Below, one piece after another: positions 14,207-17,301 of a DNA stretch of 17,301 bases (within the stretch, counting starts at the first letter, position 1; the number at the start of each line of letters is the position of its first letter). Source of the DNA: DATLZB01 sp035574175 (lineage in GTDB: Bacteria > Pseudomonadota > Alphaproteobacteria > Rhizobiales > Hyphomicrobiaceae); the NCBI GenBank assembly GCA_035574175.1, contig DATLZB010000200.1, positions 1 through 17,301 on the forward strand, written 5' to 3'. The notes under the pieces were generated by a model that saw nothing but the letters and a program-made list of their open reading frames with translations, ran no database searches and was not told where the DNA came from. The position numbers were made by a program, and so were the translations under genes.

Positions 14207-15790
14207 ATGACGACCCCCTCTGCCGCGGCCGACCGCGTGCTGATCTTCGACACCACCTTGCGCGATGGCGAGCAGTGTCCGGGCGCTACCATGACGCTTG
14301 AGGAGAAGCTCGAGATCGCCGAGCTGCTCGATGCCATGGGCGTCGACATCATCGAGGCCGGCTTCCCGATTGCCTCGGAAGGCGACTTCGAGGCGGTGGC
14401 GGAGATTTCCCGGCGCGTGAGCAGGGCAGCCGTGGCCGGCCTCGCACGGGCCGCGTTCAACGATATCGACCGCGCCGGCGAGGCCGTCCGCCACGCTAGG
14501 CGCCCGCGCATCCACACCTTCATCTCGACCTCGCCCATCCACATGAAGTGGAAGCTGCAGAAGGAGCCGGCGGAAGTGCTCGACATGGTGCGCGCCTCCG
14601 TCGAGCGGGCGCGCAATCTGGTCGAGGACGTGGAGTGGTCTGCCGAGGACGCAACGCGCACCGAGTTCGACTTCCTCTGCCGGTGCGTGGAGATCGCTAT
14701 CCGGGCGGGGGCGCGCACCATCAACATCCCGGATACCGTCGGCTACACCATGCCGAACGAGTATTTCGCCCTCATCAAGTCGGTGCGCGAGCGCGTACCC
14801 AACTCCGACAAGGCGGTGTTCTCGGTGCACTGCCACAACGATCTGGGGCTGGCGGTCGCCAACTCGCTGGCCGGCGTGAGTGCCGGCGCGCGGCAGGTGG
14901 AGTGCACGGTGAACGGCATCGGCGAGCGGGCGGGTAACGCCGCCCTGGAGGAGATCGTGATGGCGATCCGAACGCGCTCCGACCTGCTGCCGTTCGCGAC
15001 CGGGGTGGACACCACCATGTTGATGCGCGCCTCCAAACTGGTCTCGGCGGCCACCTCCTTCCCCGTCCAGTACAACAAGGCGATTGTCGGCCGTAACGCC
15101 TTCGCGCATGAAAGCGGCATCCATCAGGACGGCATGCTGAAGCACACTCAGACCTACGAGATCATGACGCCGGAGTCGGTCGGTGTGGCCAAGACCTCGC
15201 TGGTCATGGGCAAGCACTCAGGGCGCAATGCCTTCCGCACCAAGCTCAAGGAACTCGGCTATGAGCTGGGCGACAACGCCTTCGAGGACGCCTTCAACCG
15301 CTTCAAGGCGCTCGCCGACCGCAAGAAGGTGATCTACGACGAGGATATCGAGGCACTGGTCGACGAGGAGATTGCCACTGCCACCGACCGCATCAAGCTG
15401 GTCTCCCTCACCGTGATCGCCGGCACGCAAGGTCCCCAGCAAGCGACGCTGACACTCGACATCGACGGCAAGCACCACACCGTGCAGTCGACCGGCAACG
15501 GGCCTGTCGATGCAACCTTCAACGCCATCCTGAAGCTCGTGCCGCACAAGGCGGTGCTCGAGCTGTTTCAGGTGCACGCCGTCACCGAGGGCACCGACGC
15601 CCAGGCCGAGGTGTCGGTCCGCCTGCAGGAGGACGGCCGCGCGGTGACTGCCAAGGCCGCCGACCCGGACACTCTGGTGGCCTCCGCCAAGGCTTATATC
15701 GGCGCGCTCAACAAGCTGATCCTGAAGCGGCAGCGGCGGGTGCTCGCACAATCGCCAGGTCCCGACGAGCCGCGGCTCAAGGGCGTCTAG
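14207..15790 (+). CDS. leuA: 2-isopropylmalate synthase
   Basis: A 527-residue enzyme that condenses acetyl-CoA with 2-ketoisovalerate, the first committed step of leucine synthesis. The N-terminal TIM barrel carries FDTTLRDGEQCPG (14-26) with the catalytic Arg-Asp pair, and the metal site HCHNDLG with His208 and His210. TVNGIGERAGNAALEE and NAFAHESGIHQDG follow. The C-terminal part from about residue 385 is the leucine-binding regulatory domain, so feedback inhibition is expected. The length is typical of the long bacterial form. The ATG at 14207 is preceded by AAGGGAC; the frame is open back to 13964 but that part overlaps the leader structure. A leader peptide and stems upstream suggest attenuation as well. 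The MreB-type gene starts 164 bases downstream. Confidence 0.97.
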   Translation: MTTPSAAADRVLIFDTTLRDGEQCPGATMTLEEKLEIAELLDAMGVDIIEAGFPIASEGDFEAVAEISRRVSRAAVAGLARAAFNDIDRAGEAVRHARRPRIHTFISTSPIHMKWKLQKEPAEVLDMVRASVERARNLVEDVEWSAEDATRTEFDFLCRCVEIAIRAGARTINIPDTVGYTMPNEYFALIKSVRERVPNSDKAVFSVHCHNDLGLAVANSLAGVSAGARQVECTVNGIGERAGNAALEEIVMAIRTRSDLLPFATGVDTTMLMRASKLVSAATSFPVQYNKAIVGRNAFAHESGIHQDGMLKHTQTYEIMTPESVGVAKTSLVMGKHSGRNAFRTKLKELGYELGDNAFEDAFNRFKALADRKKVIYDEDIEALVDEEIATATDRIKLVSLTVIAGTQGPQQATLTLDIDGKHHTVQSTGNGPVDATFNAILKLVPHKAVLELFQVHAVTEGTDAQAEVSVRLQEDGRAVTAKAADPDTLVASAKAYIGALNKLILKRQRRVLAQSPGPDEPRLKGV

Positions 15791-15954
15791 AACGCCGATA
15801 CGTTAGCTTGACCGCGCAATCGCGGGCGGCCGCTGATGGTGCGCCGCGGCCGGTTGAACTATGATGAGCGCTAACGGCGCACTCCTTCGATGGGGTCACG
15901 CCAGCGCGCGTGGCAGGAGCCGCCGCGCTTGCCTGTCCGATGCAAGGGCCGGGG

Positions 15955-16992
15955 ATGTTGCGGGTACTCTCAACGGTGAGGTCACAGGACATCGCGATCG
16001 ACCTCGGCACCGCCAACACGCTCGTGCACGTGAGCGGCAAGGGCATCGTCGTCGACCAACCGTCGGTGGTCGCCATCCGCACCGGCAACGGCCGGCGGGA
16101 GGTGATTGCGGTCGGCCACAAGGCCAAGTCGATGGTCGGCCGCACGCCTGACACCATCGAGACCATCCGCCCGCTCAAGGACGGCGTGATCGCCGACTTC
16201 GCCGCGACCGAGGTGATGCTGCGCCAGTTCATCGGCTTATCCCGTCGCGGCCTCGGCTTGCGCCGCCCGCGCATCCTGATCTGCGTGCCGGCGGGCGCCA
16301 CGCCGGTGGAGCGCCGGGCGGTCTACGACACCGCGATCTCGGCCGGCGCGCGCCGCGTCTATCTGATTGCGGAGCCGGTCGCCGCCTCTCTCGGCGCCGG
16401 CCTGCCGGTCGATGATGCAGGCGGCTCCATGGTGGTCGACATCGGCGGCGGCACCACCGACATCGGCGTGCTCTCGCTCGGCGGCGTGGTGCAGGCGCGC
16501 TCCCTGCGCTGCGCCGGCGACGCCATGGACGAGGCCATCATCCGCTATGTCCGCCGCCGCCATCAGCTGCTGATCGGCGAGGCCAACGCCGAGCGGATCA
16601 AGATCGAGGCTGGCACCGCCATGGCGACCGACAACGGTGCTGACACCGAGATCCACATTCGCGGGCGCGACCTGCGCTCAGGGCGGCCGAAGAGCGTGAC
16701 GCTCGGTCCGCATGATATCGCCGAGGCGCTGGAGCCGCCGATCGAGCAGATTGGCGAGTTCATCCAGCGCGTGCTCGAGGAGCTGCCGGCCGAGATCTCG
16801 GCCGACATTTGCGAGCGCGGCATCCACTTGACGGGTGGCGGCGCGCTGCTCGAGCGGCTGGATGCCGAGCTGGAACGCCGGATCGGCGTCGCCTTCCACG
16901 TTCCCGAAGACCCCATGCTATGCGTGGTGAAAGGCACCGCCGCCGTGCTCGAGGCGTTTGGCGAGCGCGAGCACCTGCTGATCCGCCCGTGA
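15955..16992 (+). CDS. MreB-type actin homologue (rod-shape protein)
   Basis: A 345-residue actin-fold ATPase, the usual length of MreB, which forms membrane-bound filaments that guide cell-wall synthesis. The nucleotide site is complete: DLGTANT (16-22), DIGGGTTD (162-169), IAEPVAASLGAGL (138-150), and LTGGGALLERLD near residue 297. The sequence diverges from typical MreB in places, for example in the N-terminal segment MLRVLSTVRSQD and in the tail. I chose the ATG at 15955, with AAGGG seven bases upstream, over in-frame starts at 15910 (GTG) and 15940. No mreC follows; a terminator-like hairpin and a tRNA gene come next. It may therefore be a second MreB paralogue, or a main mreB detached from its usual partners. 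Confidence 0.88.
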   Translation: MLRVLSTVRSQDIAIDLGTANTLVHVSGKGIVVDQPSVVAIRTGNGRREVIAVGHKAKSMVGRTPDTIETIRPLKDGVIADFAATEVMLRQFIGLSRRGLGLRRPRILICVPAGATPVERRAVYDTAISAGARRVYLIAEPVAASLGAGLPVDDAGGSMVVDIGGGTTDIGVLSLGGVVQARSLRCAGDAMDEAIIRYVRRRHQLLIGEANAERIKIEAGTAMATDNGADTEIHIRGRDLRSGRPKSVTLGPHDIAEALEPPIEQIGEFIQRVLEELPAEISADICERGIHLTGGGALLERLDAELERRIGVAFHVPEDPMLCVVKGTAAVLEAFGEREHLLIRP

Positions 16993-17082
16993 CCGGCGCC
17001 CTTGCGCCTGCCCCAGTGGCGCCAGCGCTGCCGGACCCGTGCTGGACAAGCACCGCACGGCGGTGTTAGACGAGCGCCAGTT

Positions 17083-17103
17083 GGGGGCCCAGCCGGCCCC
17101 TTT
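17083..17103 (+). terminator. Intrinsic terminator-like hairpin after the MreB gene
   Basis: GGGGCC (17084-17089) pairs with GGCCCC (17095-17100) around the loop CAGCC and is followed by TTT. It lies about 90 bases after the mreB-type stop and 14 bases before the tRNA-Lys gene. The stem is strong but the T-run is only three bases. Confidence 0.5.
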
Positions 17104-17116
17104 GCCGTCTCGGCGC

Positions 17117-17192
<76 letters not shown>

Positions 17193-17301
17193 ATGAAATC
17201 ATGGCCTGATCGCCACTCCCGCCATGTTGATGTTGGCGCAGGCGACTGAGCTGTCAGGGCCCATGGCGGCGCGGCGCCGCCCCACCTCGTCTCATTGACC
17301 C

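Noticed and set aside
14120..15217. Long - strand open frame antisense to leuA (365 codons)
   Set aside because: GC-rich codon use makes long mirror frames; the translation is rich in Arg, His and Gly with no family motif, and leuA on the other strand is certain. The same applies to the - strand frames at 1908-2765, 3544-4584, 5081-6166, 6446-7576 and 9605-10765.
15801..15876. Inverted repeat CGTTAGC (15801-15807) and GCTAACG (15870-15876) before the MreB gene
   Set aside because: Seven-base arms 62 bases apart are weak evidence in a GC-rich gap, and no promoter or other supporting element fits it.
17199..17264. Short - strand frame near the right edge (21 residues)
   Set aside because: An in-frame stop lies just upstream, there is no ribosome-binding site and no recognisable family.

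Overview
The window looks like an ordinary chromosomal stretch from a GC-rich alphaproteobacterium, most likely of the Hyphomicrobiales. The evidence is the GC-rich codon use of all genes, an RNase E-like 'GWWQR' tail at the left edge, the protein families present, and a leuA gene followed by an mreB-type gene. No phage, transposase, plasmid or CRISPR feature is visible. The species assignment is inference.

Left part (1-7516, all + strand). After the last codons of a probable ribonuclease E gene comes a membrane protein of the DUF3754/TMEM143 family. It is followed by a compact run: aldo/keto reductase, RlmI-like SAM methyltransferase, TrmH/SpoU RNA methyltransferase (4-nt overlap with the gene before), a protein with the core motifs of a protein arginine methyltransferase (PRMT), and one long reading frame joining a metallophosphatase-like domain to a radical SAM domain. 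Three methyltransferases next to a radical SAM enzyme make this the most likely place for an uncharacterised modification pathway.

Middle (7560-9660). A tRNA-Glu(UUC) gene is preceded two bases upstream by a copy of its own 3' end. Convergent to it lies a two-gene unit on the - strand: an ArsR-type repressor and a flavin oxidoreductase with a cysteine-rich tail. A 25-bp site with identical architecture precedes each of the two genes and is probably the ArsR operator. This looks like a small metal- or metalloid-responsive module.

Right part (9659-17301, + strand). It holds a bicupin protein, a LysE-family exporter, ketol-acid reductoisomerase (ilvC), a PhzF-family isomerase, 2-isopropylmalate synthase (leuA), an MreB-type actin homologue and tRNA-Lys(CUU). 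The 342-base gap before leuA holds an unannotated 32-codon leader ORF with Leu-Pro-Ile-Leu-Leu-Leu codons just before its stop, and the stop lies within one arm of a 9-bp perfect stem. This is a good candidate for a leucine attenuator. IlvC and LeuA act in branched-chain amino acid synthesis, so the area is partly a valine/leucine/isoleucine locus.

Other gaps (59-329, 1683-1751, 5506-5599, 11545-11677, 12698-12955, 17193-17301) are each under 300 bases. Apart from ribosome-binding sites I see no gene or clear structure in them.
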